A stretch of 64,000 nucleotides of DNA, taken from contig NZ_QUSW01000001.1 in NCBI RefSeq assembly GCF_003852895.1, positions 744,001 to 808,000 on the forward strand, read 5' to 3'. The position numbers and the translations under genes were made by a program. Shown piece by piece: positions 20,291 to 29,625 of the stretch. The notes below the pieces were generated by a model. It saw only the letters and a program-made list of their open reading frames with translations. It searched no databases and had not been told where the DNA came from. Position 1 is the first letter of the stretch. Each line of letters starts with the position of its first letter. The DNA comes from Rhizobacter terrae. Lineage in GTDB: Bacteria; Pseudomonadota; Gammaproteobacteria; Burkholderiales; Burkholderiaceae_C.

Positions 20291-20677
20291 TCAGCGTTGT
20301 GCCGCCTCGGCGCGCCGTTTCATCACGGCATTCACCTCCGCCAGGAATTCCTTGTAGCGGATGGGCTTGGTCACGTAGCCGTCACAGCCGGCCTTGCGCG
20401 TCTCGTCTTCGTCGCCCTTCATGGCAAAGGCGGTGAGCGCGATGACCGGGAGCTGGGCGGTGCGCGGGTCGGCCTTCAGCCGCCGGGTGGCGGCCAGTCC
20501 GTCGATGTCGGGCAGCTGGATGTCCATGAGGACCAGGTCCGGCTGCTCTCGCCGCGCGATTTCGATGCCCTCGGCCGCATGGTCGGCCTGGAGAATGGAA
20601 TGGCCTGCACTTTCGAGGATCGCCACGGTGAGCGCCATGTTCACCGGCGAATCCTCGATCACGAGTATTCGAAGCAT
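20291..20677 (-). CDS. Single-domain response regulator (DivK/CheY-like)
   Basis: A 128-residue lone receiver starting MLRILVIEDSPVN, with acceptor aspartate in LVLMDIQLPDIDG, the switch threonine in ALTAFAMKG and the lysine in YVTKPI. It has no output domain. It precedes the hybrid kinase by 8 bases on the same transcript, so it is the natural phosphate partner or competitor of that kinase. The start is chosen for the receiver's first strand; an open frame 41 codons longer has no support. Confidence 0.88.
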   Translation of the reverse strand: MLRILVIEDSPVNMALTVAILESAGHSILQADHAAEGIEIARREQPDLVLMDIQLPDIDGLAATRRLKADPRTAQLPVIALTAFAMKGDEDETRKAGCDGYVTKPIRYKEFLAEVNAVMKRRAEAAQR

Positions 20678-21172
20678 CTGTAATTCTCTTTTCCCTGTTT
20701 GCCGGCCTTTGAACGCCGGCTGGCAACGACCGTCCCAGGGTACTCCCGAGGCAGTCCCAGCCATTGTGTACAACCGTAAACCTTCGCGCCACCCCGTCAA
20801 CCTGTAAAGGCTGACAGTTGTGACGCAGTGCGCCCTCTTGATACGGTTACACCTGCTCGAAGACGCGCTGCGGCTGGTTTACCCCTCGGACTCCCCTCGC
20901 CCGCCGCAAACCTGCTGGTCCCGTGTCCACCGGTTAAAGGCAGGGCGTTTTCGAGCACCCCTCTCTCCACGTTTCACACCCAATTTCCCTGGGGCGCCCG
21001 TCGTGGGGCCGTTCGTGTCCACCTTGCGGCAGTTTCCGGTCCTCTGCGGCGTCGCCCCGGCAGTCCTTGGCTCCTCCTTGGCTTCCACAACGGGCGCCGT
21101 CGGCAGATGCGGCGGGCGCCTCGTCCTTTCGTCCTACGGCGCGCGGGGGCTTGCGGGCCTAAAATGACCTGC
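20678..21172. other. Intergenic region between divergent operons, about 495 bases
   Basis: No gene is supported; open frames here have no domains or ribosome sites. The region must contain the divergent promoters for the receiver/kinase pair (minus) and the DUF2782-thrB operon (plus). At the right end TAAAAT (21160-21165) would be a -10 box placing transcription start at or next to the ATG at 21173. I see no terminator or strong palindrome. Confidence 0.5.
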
Positions 21173-21502
21173 ATGAGCACCCTCGCCCGTCACCTTGCCG
21201 CCGCTGCCGGCGCCTTCCTCGCCCTGACGCTGTCCGCCGGCACCGTCCGTGCGGCCGAAGCCGAGGCCGACCGGCCGGCGAAGGATGGCGAGCCGAAGGT
21301 GCAGCGCACGGTGATCGAAGACGATGCCACCCGCATCGAAGAACTGAAGGTACGCGGCCAAACGCAGCGCATCACGGTCACCCCCAAGGGACTGAAGAGC
21401 TACGAGATTCTTCCGGCCGACCAGGGTCGCGACATGTCCGACAGTGCAAGCTCGCAGCGGGGCGCCGCCGGCAAGCGCGTCTGGCACGTCATGTCTTTCT
21501 AG
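21173..21502 (+). CDS. DUF2782 family exported protein
   Basis: A 109-residue protein with a signal peptide (about 1-25, LSAGTVRAAEAE) and the short DUF2782 core RIEELKVRGQTQRITVTPKG followed by SYEILPADQGR. Members of this family sit beside homoserine kinase or polA in many betaproteobacteria; the function is unknown. The gene lies 16 bases before thrB. An in-frame ATG at 21164 is an alternative start. No Shine-Dalgarno is seen before either, while a -10-like TAAAAT ends at 21165, so a leaderless transcript is possible. Confidence 0.8.
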   Translation: MSTLARHLAAAAGAFLALTLSAGTVRAAEAEADRPAKDGEPKVQRTVIEDDATRIEELKVRGQTQRITVTPKGLKSYEILPADQGRDMSDSASSQRGAAGKRVWHVMSF

Positions 21503-21518
21503 AACTTTTCCAGTCCTC

Positions 21519-22478
21519 ATGGCCGTCTTCACCGAGGTCTCGTTCGGCGAGGCCGCATCGCTCGTGTCCCGGCTTCGCATCGGCGAGCTGACCACCCTCA
21601 CCGGCATCACCGCCGGCATCGAGAACACCAACTACTTCGCCGACACCACCGAGGGCCGCTATGTGCTCACGGTGTTCGAACGGCTGACCTTCGAGCAGTT
21701 GCCCTTCTACCTGCACCTGATGAAGCACCTGGCCCGCAAGGGCATCGCGGTGCCCGACCCGAAAGCCGACGAGACAGGCAGCATCCTGCACACCGTGCAG
21801 GGCAAGCCCGCCGCGGTGGTCGACCGGCTGCGCGGCAAGCACCACATGGCGCCTGACGTGGCCCACTGCGCGAGCGTGGGTGACATGCTCGCCCGAATGC
21901 ACATCGCGGGACAGGATTTCGCCATGCACCAGCCCAACCTGCGCGGCCTGCCCTGGTGGGAAGAGACGGTGCCGGTGGTGCTGCCCCACCTGGATGCCGC
22001 GCAAGCCGAACTCATCAGCGCGGAGCTGGTTTTCCAGCAGCACGTGGCGGCCTCGGCGCAATACCTGTCGCTGCCGCGCGGCCCCATCCACGCCGACCTC
22101 TTCCGCGACAACGTCATGTTCGAGGACGACGAGCTCACCGGCTTCTTCGATTTCTATTTCGCCGGCATGGACACCCTGCTCTTCGACATCGCGGTGTGCC
22201 TGAACGACTGGTGCATCGACCTCGAATCGGGCCGGCTCGAAGACGAGCGGGCCCATGCCTTCGTGGCCGCCTACGATGCGGTGCGCCCGCTGGGCGGCGC
22301 CGAGCTGCGCCTGCTGCCGGCCATGCTGCGCGCCGGCGCCCTGCGCTTCTGGATCTCGCGGCTGTGGGACTTCCACCTGCCGCGCGACGCCAGCATGCTC
22401 AAGCCACACGACCCCACGCACTTCGAGCGTGTCCTGCGCGAGCGCGTGGACACGCCCTGGCACTACGCACGCGCATGA
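21519..22478 (+). CDS. thrB: Homoserine kinase, type II (APH/choline-kinase-like fold)
   Basis: A 319-residue ThrB of the phosphotransferase type found in Pseudomonas and Burkholderia rather than the GHMP type of E. coli. The start MAVFTEVSF and the segment [20 protein letters not shown] are characteristic. The catalytic loop is [27 protein letters not shown], with the Brenner-type H-x-D...N arrangement. It phosphorylates homoserine for threonine synthesis. It overlaps the next gene as ATGA. Confidence 0.95.
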   Translation: MAVFTEVSFGEAASLVSRLRIGELTTLTGITAGIENTNYFADTTEGRYVLTVFERLTFEQLPFYLHLMKHLARKGIAVPDPKADETGSILHTVQGKPAAVVDRLRGKHHMAPDVAHCASVGDMLARMHIAGQDFAMHQPNLRGLPWWEETVPVVLPHLDAAQAELISAELVFQQHVAASAQYLSLPRGPIHADLFRDNVMFEDDELTGFFDFYFAGMDTLLFDIAVCLNDWCIDLESGRLEDERAHAFVAAYDAVRPLGGAELRLLPAMLRAGALRFWISRLWDFHLPRDASMLKPHDPTHFERVLRERVDTPWHYARA

Positions 22479-23269
22479 AACTCAAGCTGGTTCCGCCGCA
22501 GCAAGGCCTGCTCTGGGTGCGCCATGGCCTGAAGGTGTTCTTCAAGCGGCCCATGTCCTTCACCATGCTGCTGCTCATCTTCATGCTGGTGGCGCCGTCG
22601 GTGGTGCTGGCCATCGCGCCGCTGGCCACCATCGCCTTCATGCTGGCCACGCAGCACACGCTGCTGGGCCGCGTGCCCACGCCGGCGGTGTACGTGCAGC
22701 CGCTGCAGGTCGACAAGGCGCGGACCTGGGCGCACGTCCGCCTGGGCCTGGCCTACGCGGCCTGCGCCGTGGTCGTGTACCTGGCCGCTGGCGCCGCTGC
22801 CGGCGACTCGCTGGCCAACCTGCGAGAAGCGCTGATCGCCAACAAGTCCCCCGAGGAAGTGGCCGCGCTGATGGCCGACCCGCGGGTGCAGTACTGGTAC
22901 CTCGTCATCATGGGCGGCCTGGGCCTGGCCTCCGTGCCTTTCTGGTACGCGCCGCCCCTCATCCACTGGGGCGGCATGGGGGCAGCCAAGGCGGTGTTCT
23001 TCAGCACCGTGGCCTGCTGGCGCAACAAGGGCGCGCTGGCCTTGTTTTCCCTTGCGTGGTTCGGCGTGGTGATGGCGATGGCCTTCGTCTCGCTGACCGT
23101 CTTCACGCTGATGGGGCTGCCGCAGATGGCGCTGGCCGCGATGGTCCTCGGCGGCCTGATGCTTTCGGCCGCCTTCTACGCGTCGCTCTTCTTCACCTTC
23201 GCCGATTGTTTCGAGCCGGCCGACACGCGGGACCTGCCGCTCGATCTGCCGCCACAGGAGCCGACATGA
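22475..23269 (+). CDS. BPSS1780-like membrane protein
   Basis: A 264-residue inner-membrane protein with five or six helices, beginning [20 protein letters not shown], the conserved N-terminus of the BPSS1780 family. Helices lie at about 28-60, 88-108, 145-165, 185-220 and 225-245. The function of the family is unknown. Start and stop codons overlap thrB and the SDR gene (ATGA on both sides), so the three are translationally coupled. Confidence 0.8.
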   Translation: MKLKLVPPQQGLLWVRHGLKVFFKRPMSFTMLLLIFMLVAPSVVLAIAPLATIAFMLATQHTLLGRVPTPAVYVQPLQVDKARTWAHVRLGLAYAACAVVVYLAAGAAAGDSLANLREALIANKSPEEVAALMADPRVQYWYLVIMGGLGLASVPFWYAPPLIHWGGMGAAKAVFFSTVACWRNKGALALFSLAWFGVVMAMAFVSLTVFTLMGLPQMALAAMVLGGLMLSAAFYASLFFTFADCFEPADTRDLPLDLPPQEPT

Positions 23270-24015
23270 ACAAGGTCGCCATCGTCACGGGCGCCGGCAG
23301 CGGCATCGGCCGCGCCACCGCCATCGCCTTGCTGCAAGCCGGCTGGCAGGTGGCCCTGGCGGGTCGGCGCGAAGACGCCCTGCTCGCCTCGGTGCAGGAA
23401 GCTGGCGATGCCGGCTCTCGCACCCTGGCCGTTTCCACCGACGTGCGCGACCCGGCCTCGGTGAAGGCCTTGTTCGACAAGACCCGCGACACCTTCGGCC
23501 GGCTGGACCTGCTGTTCAACAACGCCGGCACCGGCACGCCGCCCGTGCCGCTGGAAGACCTCACGGTCGAGCAGTGGAAGAACACGGTGGACATCAACCT
23601 CACCGGCGCCTTCCTGTGCACTCAGGAGGCCTTCCGGCTGATGAAAGCGCAGACGCCGCGCGGCGGTCGCATCATCAACAACGGGTCCATCTCCGCGCAT
23701 GCGCCGCGGCCCTTCACCGCGCCCTACACCGCCACCAAGCACGCCATCACCGGCCTCACCAAAGCCACCTCGCTGGACGGCCGCGCCTACGACATCGCCT
23801 GCGGGCAGATCGACATCGGCAACGCCGCCACCGACATGACCGAACGCATGGCGCAGGGCATCCTGCAGCCGCGCGGCGACATGATGGTCGAGCCGCGCAT
23901 GGATGTGCGCCACGTGGCCGATGCGATCGTGCAGATGGCGTCGCTGCCGCTGGAAGCGAACGTGCAGTTCATGACGATCATGGCGACGAAGATGCCCTAC
24001 ATCGGGCGCGGCTGA
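23266..24015 (+). CDS. Short-chain dehydrogenase/reductase
   Basis: A 249-residue classical SDR: nucleotide motif TGAGSGIG at residues 8-15, NNAG, catalytic serine in NNGSISAH, and YTATKHA providing Tyr and Lys. No signal peptide or membrane segment is present. The cofactor choice is not obvious (GRRED after strand two would suit NADP). It is the third gene of the thrB operon. The substrate is unknown; the position does not tie it to threonine synthesis. Confidence 0.85.
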   Translation: MNKVAIVTGAGSGIGRATAIALLQAGWQVALAGRREDALLASVQEAGDAGSRTLAVSTDVRDPASVKALFDKTRDTFGRLDLLFNNAGTGTPPVPLEDLTVEQWKNTVDINLTGAFLCTQEAFRLMKAQTPRGGRIINNGSISAHAPRPFTAPYTATKHAITGLTKATSLDGRAYDIACGQIDIGNAATDMTERMAQGILQPRGDMMVEPRMDVRHVADAIVQMASLPLEANVQFMTIMATKMPYIGRG

Positions 24016-24137
24016 ACGAGCGCTGCCCCCCGAATGGGGGTCTCCGTCTCGTCAGTTACATCGAGGTTACTCATCCAGAATCCCCGGCACCGCACGCTCG
24101 TGCGGACAAGCACGGCTCCAGGACCGAGGGGGATTCC

Positions 24138-25313
24138 ATGACATTCATCGCAAGGCTGCGTTGCGCAGCCGCCCAGGCCGCGGCCGTCTTCTTGGTTGCC
24201 GGCTGCGGCGGTGGTGGCGGCGGCTCCGACGGTTCGCTTCCGACCGCCCACTCGGTCTCGGTCACCAACGTGCAGGTGCCGGCAGTCAAGCACGAGGTCT
24301 TCGAGGGCTACGATGGCATTCCCAAGTTCCAGGTCGTCGCCGACCTGACCGGCGACCTGTCCCAGCTCAACGGCAAGACGATCTTCGTCAACGTCGAGGA
24401 TCCGGACCATCTCGTGGCCCAGGCCTACGTGATCCTTTCCGGAGGCGCCTCGGGGAACACGCTGGTCATCGAACCCTGGAACTTCAACGCGACGGTGGGA
24501 CACCTCAAGGGCGCCTTGCGAATCTTCCTGTGCCTGGACGCGGCGTGCACCACGCCACTGGGCAACACGCCGATCTCCGTGCCCTACGACATCACGGTGC
24601 TCCCGGGGCTGAAGGTGTCTGCCGGCGAGTCGATCGACATGCAGGCAGCCTTCGGCGGCACGACCCAGACGACTGTGGGCGTCACCCTGCCGCCTGGCAC
24701 GCAGTCCTGGGAAGCGCACATCTGGAATTCGCAGTCGCTGGGCTTCCCGACGACGGACGCCGTCACGCTCGAGACGACGAATGCGCCGTCGCCTGCGGTC
24801 ACGCTCAAGGCCGGTCTCACGCGCGTCGGAAAGTTCCAGCCGTTCCTGGCCCTGACCGCGACGGCGGTGACTTCCACAGGCCGGCAAGTCCTGCTGCAGC
24901 AGACGACGCCGATCAACTACACCATCACCGCCACCGGTAGCGGGGCCGTGGCACAGCCGGCCAGTTCGACCTTCACCATGCCCGTGTCCAGCCGCGTGGA
25001 CGTCGCGACTGTCCGCGTCCTGGAAGCCAGCGGCGTCCACCCCATCAACCTGGTCGACCACATCGAGTACCTGCCGCCCGGCGCGTCGGGCAATGCCAAC
25101 GCCGGTGGCTTCGAGTGGCTGGTCGCCAGTTCGACCATGGATGCGCAAGACTTCGACACCCTGTCGCTGGCGGCGCACGCCTGCCCGCTGAGCGGCACCG
25201 GCGGTTGCCTGGCCCCTGGCCGCTATGACGCCATCGTCTACATGACGAACGTCGCCGCGAACGGAAGCGTCACGCTCATGCCCTATCCCGTGAGCCTGAC
25301 CGTCACGCCCTGA
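24138..25313 (+). CDS. Lipoprotein of unknown function
   Basis: A 391-residue protein with a lipoprotein signal (lipobox LVAGC, C23) followed by a glycine-rich tether. The remainder is rich in beta-strand, Thr, Val and Gly, with patterns such as NTLVIEPWNFNATVG and QSWEAHIWNSQSLGF that suggest repeated immunoglobulin-like sandwich domains, possibly three of 90-110 residues. The residue after the cysteine is glycine, so outer-membrane sorting by the neighbouring-type Lol system is expected. I recognise no named family. It is monocistronic, with 122 bases before it, and ends 10 bases from the convergent metE. Confidence 0.65.
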   Translation: MTFIARLRCAAAQAAAVFLVAGCGGGGGGSDGSLPTAHSVSVTNVQVPAVKHEVFEGYDGIPKFQVVADLTGDLSQLNGKTIFVNVEDPDHLVAQAYVILSGGASGNTLVIEPWNFNATVGHLKGALRIFLCLDAACTTPLGNTPISVPYDITVLPGLKVSAGESIDMQAAFGGTTQTTVGVTLPPGTQSWEAHIWNSQSLGFPTTDAVTLETTNAPSPAVTLKAGLTRVGKFQPFLALTATAVTSTGRQVLLQQTTPINYTITATGSGAVAQPASSTFTMPVSSRVDVATVRVLEASGVHPINLVDHIEYLPPGASGNANAGGFEWLVASSTMDAQDFDTLSLAAHACPLSGTGGCLAPGRYDAIVYMTNVAANGSVTLMPYPVSLTVTP

Positions 25314-25323
25314 ACGCGCTGGC

Positions 25324-27642
25324 TCAGCCGGCTTGCCGCATCTGCTTGGCCGCCTGAACCATGTTGCGCAGCGCGGCCTCGGTCTCCGGCCAGCCGCGGG
25401 TCTTCAGCCCGCAGTCCGGGTTCACCCACAGGTTGCGAGCCGGCACGACCTCGGCGGCCTTGCGCATCAGGCGCACCATCTCGTCGACCTCGGGCACGCG
25501 CGGCGAGTGGATGTCATACACGCCCGGCCCGATCTCGTTGGGGTAGCGGAAGCTGCCGAATCCCGCGAGCAGTTCCATGTCGGAGCGGCTGGTCTCGATG
25601 GTGATGACGTCCGCATCCATCGCCGCGATCTCGGCCAGGATGTCGTTGAACTCCGAGTAGCACATGTGGGTGTGGATCTGCGTCTCGTCGTGCACGCCGC
25701 TGGCGCTCACGCGGAAGGCGTGCGTCGCCCAGGCGAGGTAGGCGGCACGGTCGGCGCGGCGAAGCGGCAGGCCTTCGCGGATGGCCGGCTCGTCGATCTG
25801 GATGATGCCGATGCCCGCGCGCTCCAGGTCGCACACCTCATCGCGGATGGCCAGCGCGATCTGCAAGGCAGTGGCCGAGCGCGGCTGGTCGTCGCGCACG
25901 AAGGACCACTGCAAGATGGTGATCGGCCCGGTGAGCATGCCCTTCATCGGCCGCTTCGTCAGGCTCTGCGCGTAGACCGTCCAGTCCACCGTCATGGCCT
26001 TGGGGCGCGACACGTCACCGAACAGCACAGGCGGCTTCACGCAGCGTGAGCCGTAGGACTGCACCCAGCCGTTGGCGGTGAAGGCGAAGCCCTCCAGTTG
26101 CTCGCCGAAATACTCCACCATGTCGTTGCGCTCGGCCTCGCCGTGCACGAGCACGTCGATGTCCAGCGACTCCTGCACCTTCACCGCATGGGCGATCTCG
26201 CGGTGCATCGCCTCGACGTAGTCCCCCTCGGCCAACTCGCCGCGGCGCAAGGCCGCCCGCGCCGCGCGGATCTCGGCGGTCTGCGGGAAGGAGCCGATGG
26301 TGGTGGTCGGGAAGGCCGGCAGCTTGAAGCGCTGCTGCTGGATGGCCTGGCGCCGGGTGAATGCCGCGTGGCGCTGGTCCACGTCGGCAGCAAGCGTCGC
26401 CGCGCGTTCGGCCACGGCCGGGTTCTTCACCCGCGGGCTGCTGCGGCGGGCGGCCTGCGCTGACCGTGCGGCGAAGAGTTCAGCACGCACGGCGGTCGGA
26501 CCATCCACCAGGGCCTGCTTGAGCACGCGGATCTCGTCGAGCTTCTCCTTGGCGCCCGCCAGCCAGCTTTGCAGCTCGGCGTCCAGCGCCTTGTCCTCGC
26601 GCAGGGTGGTGGGCACGTGCAGCAGCGAGCAGGAAGCGGCCACCCACAGACGGCCGTTGCGGTGCGCCAGCGTCGTGCGCAGCCGATCGAGCGCGAGGTC
26701 GAGGTCGCCGCGCCAGATGTTGCGGCCATCCACGATGCCCACCGACAGCTCGCGCTCCAGCGGTAGCTGGCGCGTCACGGTTTCGAGTTCATCGAGAGCG
26801 CGCACGGCATCCACATGCAGACCAGCGACCGGCAGCGAACAGGCCAGCGCGAGGTTGTCGCGCAGAGGCGCGAAGTAGGTGGCCAGCAGCACCGACACGT
26901 CGGCGCGCCTCAGCGCCTCGTAGGCCGGCGCGAAGGCATCGCGCCAGGCGGCAGGCAAGTCCACGCCGAGGATGGGCTCGTCGATCTGCACCCACTGGAT
27001 GCCGGCCGTGCCCAGGCGCTGGAGGATCTCCGCGTACGCCTTCAGCAACTGCGGCAGCAGGCTCAGGCGATCGAACCCTGCCGCTTTCTCCTTGCCCAGC
27101 CACAGGAAGCTCAGGGGCCCGAGCAGCACAGGCTTCACGCGGTGGCCAAGCTTGAGCGCCTCCTCCACCTCGCCGAAGAGGCGGCGTGACGACAGCTTGA
27201 ACTGCGTGTGGCTGTCGAACTCCGGCACCAGGTAGTGGTAGTTGGTGTCGAACCATTTCGTCATTTCCAGCGCGTGGCGGGCCTCGCCGTGCGAATGGCC
27301 GCAGGCGCATTCGGCCTGCGCTTCCTTCTCGGCGGCCACGCCGCGGGCCATGGTGAAGTAGCGCGCCAGCTCGCTCTCGTGCTCGACGAAGCCGAAGCGC
27401 GCCGGCTCGCAGCCCAGCAGCTGGATGTGGTTGGCGACCTGGTCGTAGAAGGCGAAGTCGCCCACCGTCACGAAGTCCAGGCCGGCATCGCGCTGCAGTT
27501 GCCAGTGGCGGGCACGCAATTCACGCCCCGCGGCTTCGAGCTGGTCGGCATCGATCTCGCCGCGCCAATGGCGCTCCAGGGCGAACTTCAGCTCGCGGTG
27601 TTCACCAATGCGCGGAAAGCCAAGGACGTGGGCGGAAATCAT
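25324..27642 (-). CDS. metE: Cobalamin-independent methionine synthase
   Basis: A 772-residue MetE with both barrels. The C-terminal catalytic barrel shows [32 protein letters not shown] and the zinc-ligand regions HMCYSEFND and [11 protein letters not shown]. It transfers the methyl group from methyltetrahydropteroyltriglutamate to homocysteine in the cytoplasm. A His/Cys stretch [12 protein letters not shown] near residue 113 is unusual for the family and may be an added metal site. It is divergent from metR, its usual regulator. Confidence 0.97.
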   Translation of the reverse strand: MISAHVLGFPRIGEHRELKFALERHWRGEIDADQLEAAGRELRARHWQLQRDAGLDFVTVGDFAFYDQVANHIQLLGCEPARFGFVEHESELARYFTMARGVAAEKEAQAECACGHSHGEARHALEMTKWFDTNYHYLVPEFDSHTQFKLSSRRLFGEVEEALKLGHRVKPVLLGPLSFLWLGKEKAAGFDRLSLLPQLLKAYAEILQRLGTAGIQWVQIDEPILGVDLPAAWRDAFAPAYEALRRADVSVLLATYFAPLRDNLALACSLPVAGLHVDAVRALDELETVTRQLPLERELSVGIVDGRNIWRGDLDLALDRLRTTLAHRNGRLWVAASCSLLHVPTTLREDKALDAELQSWLAGAKEKLDEIRVLKQALVDGPTAVRAELFAARSAQAARRSSPRVKNPAVAERAATLAADVDQRHAAFTRRQAIQQQRFKLPAFPTTTIGSFPQTAEIRAARAALRRGELAEGDYVEAMHREIAHAVKVQESLDIDVLVHGEAERNDMVEYFGEQLEGFAFTANGWVQSYGSRCVKPPVLFGDVSRPKAMTVDWTVYAQSLTKRPMKGMLTGPITILQWSFVRDDQPRSATALQIALAIRDEVCDLERAGIGIIQIDEPAIREGLPLRRADRAAYLAWATHAFRVSASGVHDETQIHTHMCYSEFNDILAEIAAMDADVITIETSRSDMELLAGFGSFRYPNEIGPGVYDIHSPRVPEVDEMVRLMRKAAEVVPARNLWVNPDCGLKTRGWPETEAALRNMVQAAKQMRQAG

Positions 27643-27726
27643 GTTCGTGACGACAGCAGTTGAATCGGTCTGGCATGTTCGGCCGCCCGCCTCTATGATT
27701 CAAGCGAAAGTTTTTTCGCACCATCA

Positions 27727-27739
27727 TGAATTCGTCTCA
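27727..27739. promoter_or_regulatory. Possible MetR-binding half palindrome
   Basis: TGAATTCGTCTCA matches the MetR consensus TGAA-N5-TTCA with one mismatch and abuts the metR start codon, a position suited to autorepression. A second feature in the same 96-base gap is a hairpin-forming inverted repeat GCGAAA-GTTT-TTTCGC (27704-27719). Binding is inferred from the metE/metR arrangement. Confidence 0.35.
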
Positions 27740-28665
27740 TGCAATCAATTCTTGAACTTCGGCACCTGCGCACGCTCGTGGCGCTGCGCGAGGCAGGCAA
27801 CCTCTCGCGTGCCTCGCAACTGCTGAACGTCACGCAGTCGGCGTTGTCACACCAGCTGCGCCTGATCGAAGACCACTACGCCACCAGCGTCTTCGAGCGC
27901 AAGTCCAACCCGGTGAGCTTCACCGCCACGGGCCGGCGGCTGCTGGCACTGGCCGATGCGGTGCTGCCTTCGGTGGACGAAGCGGAACGCGACGTGGCCA
28001 AGCTGGTGTCGGGCGCGAGCGGCGCCATGCGCATCGCCGTGGAATGCCACACCTGCTTCGACTGGCTCATGCCGGTGATGGACGCCTTCCGCACCCGCTG
28101 GCCCGAGGTGGAATTGGACATCGTGTCCGGCTTCCATGCCGACCCGGTGGGCCTGCTGCACCAGGACCGCGCCGAGATCGCCATCGTGTCCGAGCTCAAC
28201 GACACCGACGAGAAAGGCGTGGCCTACCACCCGCTGTTCAGCTTCGAGATCGTCGCGCTGCTGCCGCAAGGCCATGCGCTGCTGGCGAAGACCCACCTGC
28301 GGCCGAAGGACTTCGCCAACCAGACACTCATCACCTACCCGGTGCCCGACGACATGCTGGACCTGGTGCGGCGCGTGCTGATTCCCGCCGGCGTGTCGCC
28401 CGCGCGGCGCACGACCGAGTTGACCGTGGCCATCCTGCAGCTCGTCGCCAGCGGTCGTGGCATTGCTGCGCTGCCGCTGTGGGCGGTGAAGGGCTACCTG
28501 GACCGGGGCTACGTCGCGAGCGCTCGCATCGGCGCGAAGGGGTTGACGGGTCGCCTGTACGCCGCGGTACCGGAGCGTCTCAACGAACGCGCCTACGTGA
28601 AGGAGTTCGTGCAGCTCATGCGCGAGACATCGCTGCTCACGCTGGAGGGCGTGTCCCTGCTCTGA
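27739..28665 (+). CDS. metR: MetR, LysR-type regulator of methionine biosynthesis
   Basis: A 308-residue LysR-type protein. The N-terminal winged helix has NLSRASQLLNVTQSALSHQL, and the effector domain begins near residue 90 (MRIAVECHTCFDWLMPVMDAFR, typical of MetR). Homocysteine is the known coactivator. It is divergent from metE with a 96-base gap, the canonical arrangement. It ends 6 bases from the convergent AraC-family gene. Confidence 0.93.
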   Translation: MQSILELRHLRTLVALREAGNLSRASQLLNVTQSALSHQLRLIEDHYATSVFERKSNPVSFTATGRRLLALADAVLPSVDEAERDVAKLVSGASGAMRIAVECHTCFDWLMPVMDAFRTRWPEVELDIVSGFHADPVGLLHQDRAEIAIVSELNDTDEKGVAYHPLFSFEIVALLPQGHALLAKTHLRPKDFANQTLITYPVPDDMLDLVRRVLIPAGVSPARRTTELTVAILQLVASGRGIAALPLWAVKGYLDRGYVASARIGAKGLTGRLYAAVPERLNERAYVKEFVQLMRETSLLTLEGVSLL

Positions 28666-28671
28666 CCGGCC

Positions 28672-29607
28672 TCAATGCCGGGTCCCGAAGCGGATCTCGC
28701 CCTGCCTTCGGTAGTCCCGCGGCGTCATGCCCTTGATGTCCAGGAACCGCCGGTTGAAGTTCGCCACGTTGTTGAAGCCCACCATGAAGCAGATGTCGGT
28801 GATGAGGCTGTCGGACTCCAGCAGCAGCTGGCAGGCGCGGCTGATGCGCACGCGGTTGACGAAGTCGGTGAAGGTGTTGCCGGTGGCGCGGCGGAAGAAG
28901 CGGCTGAAGCGGCTTTCGGTCATGCCGAACTCGGCCGCGACCTCCGCGGCCGACAAGGGCTCCGACAGGTTCTCGGTGATGCGGCTGACCACCGCATCGA
29001 TCTGCGCGAGCGAGCGGTCGTCGTCCACGCCCTGCAGTTGCATGCTCGACAGCAGCCGGTAGTCGGTGCTGCTCGCCAGGTCGGCCATGAAGCTGCAGAA
29101 GGCCGCGAAACGGTGGGCGCCTCGCGTCTGCTTGACCTGCTCCCAATGGTCTCTCGCCTGCTCGGCCATGCCGAAGAACTCGATGCCGTGCTTGGCGCGT
29201 TCGAGCATGGGCATCACCGCGGCGAGTTCGGGCACCACGTCGGCCATGCGCGCAATGGGCTCATGCGGGAACTGGATGACCATGTCGCGCGTGGCCACGC
29301 CCTGCTCCGGCAAATCCATGGACACCCAGTTGTGCGGCAGACGCGGGCCGGTGAGCACCAGGTGCCCCGGCTGGAACTGGCCGATCCAATCGCCCACGAA
29401 AGCCTTGCCCGAGGTGGCCACGATGAGGTGCAGCTCGTACTCGTCGTGGTAGTGCCAGCGCGCCAACGGCGTGGGAAAGCCGTGCTTGAGGCAGCGGATG
29501 ATGCCGGTCTCGTCAGCCGGCTCGTAGCCCAGCGACGGACTGCGTGAGAGTTCCAGTTCGAGAACGGGCTTGATCTGTCGAGGAAGCTGCCGGGGTCTGG
29601 ATCGCAT
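28672..29607 (-). CDS. AraC family regulator of the polyol operon
   Basis: A 311-residue protein with an N-terminal cupin-like sensing domain (HYHDEYELHLIVATSGKAFVGDW) and C-terminal AraC HTH pair: first helix-turn-helix LSAAEVAAEFGMTESRFSRFF, second ITDICFMVGFNNVANFNRRF. It is the last gene of the ABC transporter/DalD operon, 18 bases after the dehydrogenase stop, so it is very likely the polyol-responsive activator of that operon. The cognate sugar alcohol is not shown by the sequence. Confidence 0.9.
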   Translation of the reverse strand: MRSRPRQLPRQIKPVLELELSRSPSLGYEPADETGIIRCLKHGFPTPLARWHYHDEYELHLIVATSGKAFVGDWIGQFQPGHLVLTGPRLPHNWVSMDLPEQGVATRDMVIQFPHEPIARMADVVPELAAVMPMLERAKHGIEFFGMAEQARDHWEQVKQTRGAHRFAAFCSFMADLASSTDYRLLSSMQLQGVDDDRSLAQIDAVVSRITENLSEPLSAAEVAAEFGMTESRFSRFFRRATGNTFTDFVNRVRISRACQLLLESDSLITDICFMVGFNNVANFNRRFLDIKGMTPRDYRRQGEIRFGTRH

Positions 29608-29625
29608 CGAACCACTCCTTGGAGG

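Noticed and set aside
20828-21172. Upstream in-frame extension of the DUF2782 gene
   Set aside because: The signal peptide begins at 21173 (or 21164); the extension is Arg/Pro-rich and would put the signal peptide in mid-protein.
21956-22474. Upstream in-frame extension of the BPSS1780-like gene across thrB
   Set aside because: Entirely inside thrB; the ATGA overlap at 22475 and the conserved N-terminus [11 protein letters not shown] fix the start.
24027-24040. CCCCC-GAAT-GGGGG stem after the SDR gene
   Set aside because: Only five pairs and no clean T-run; left out as a terminator.
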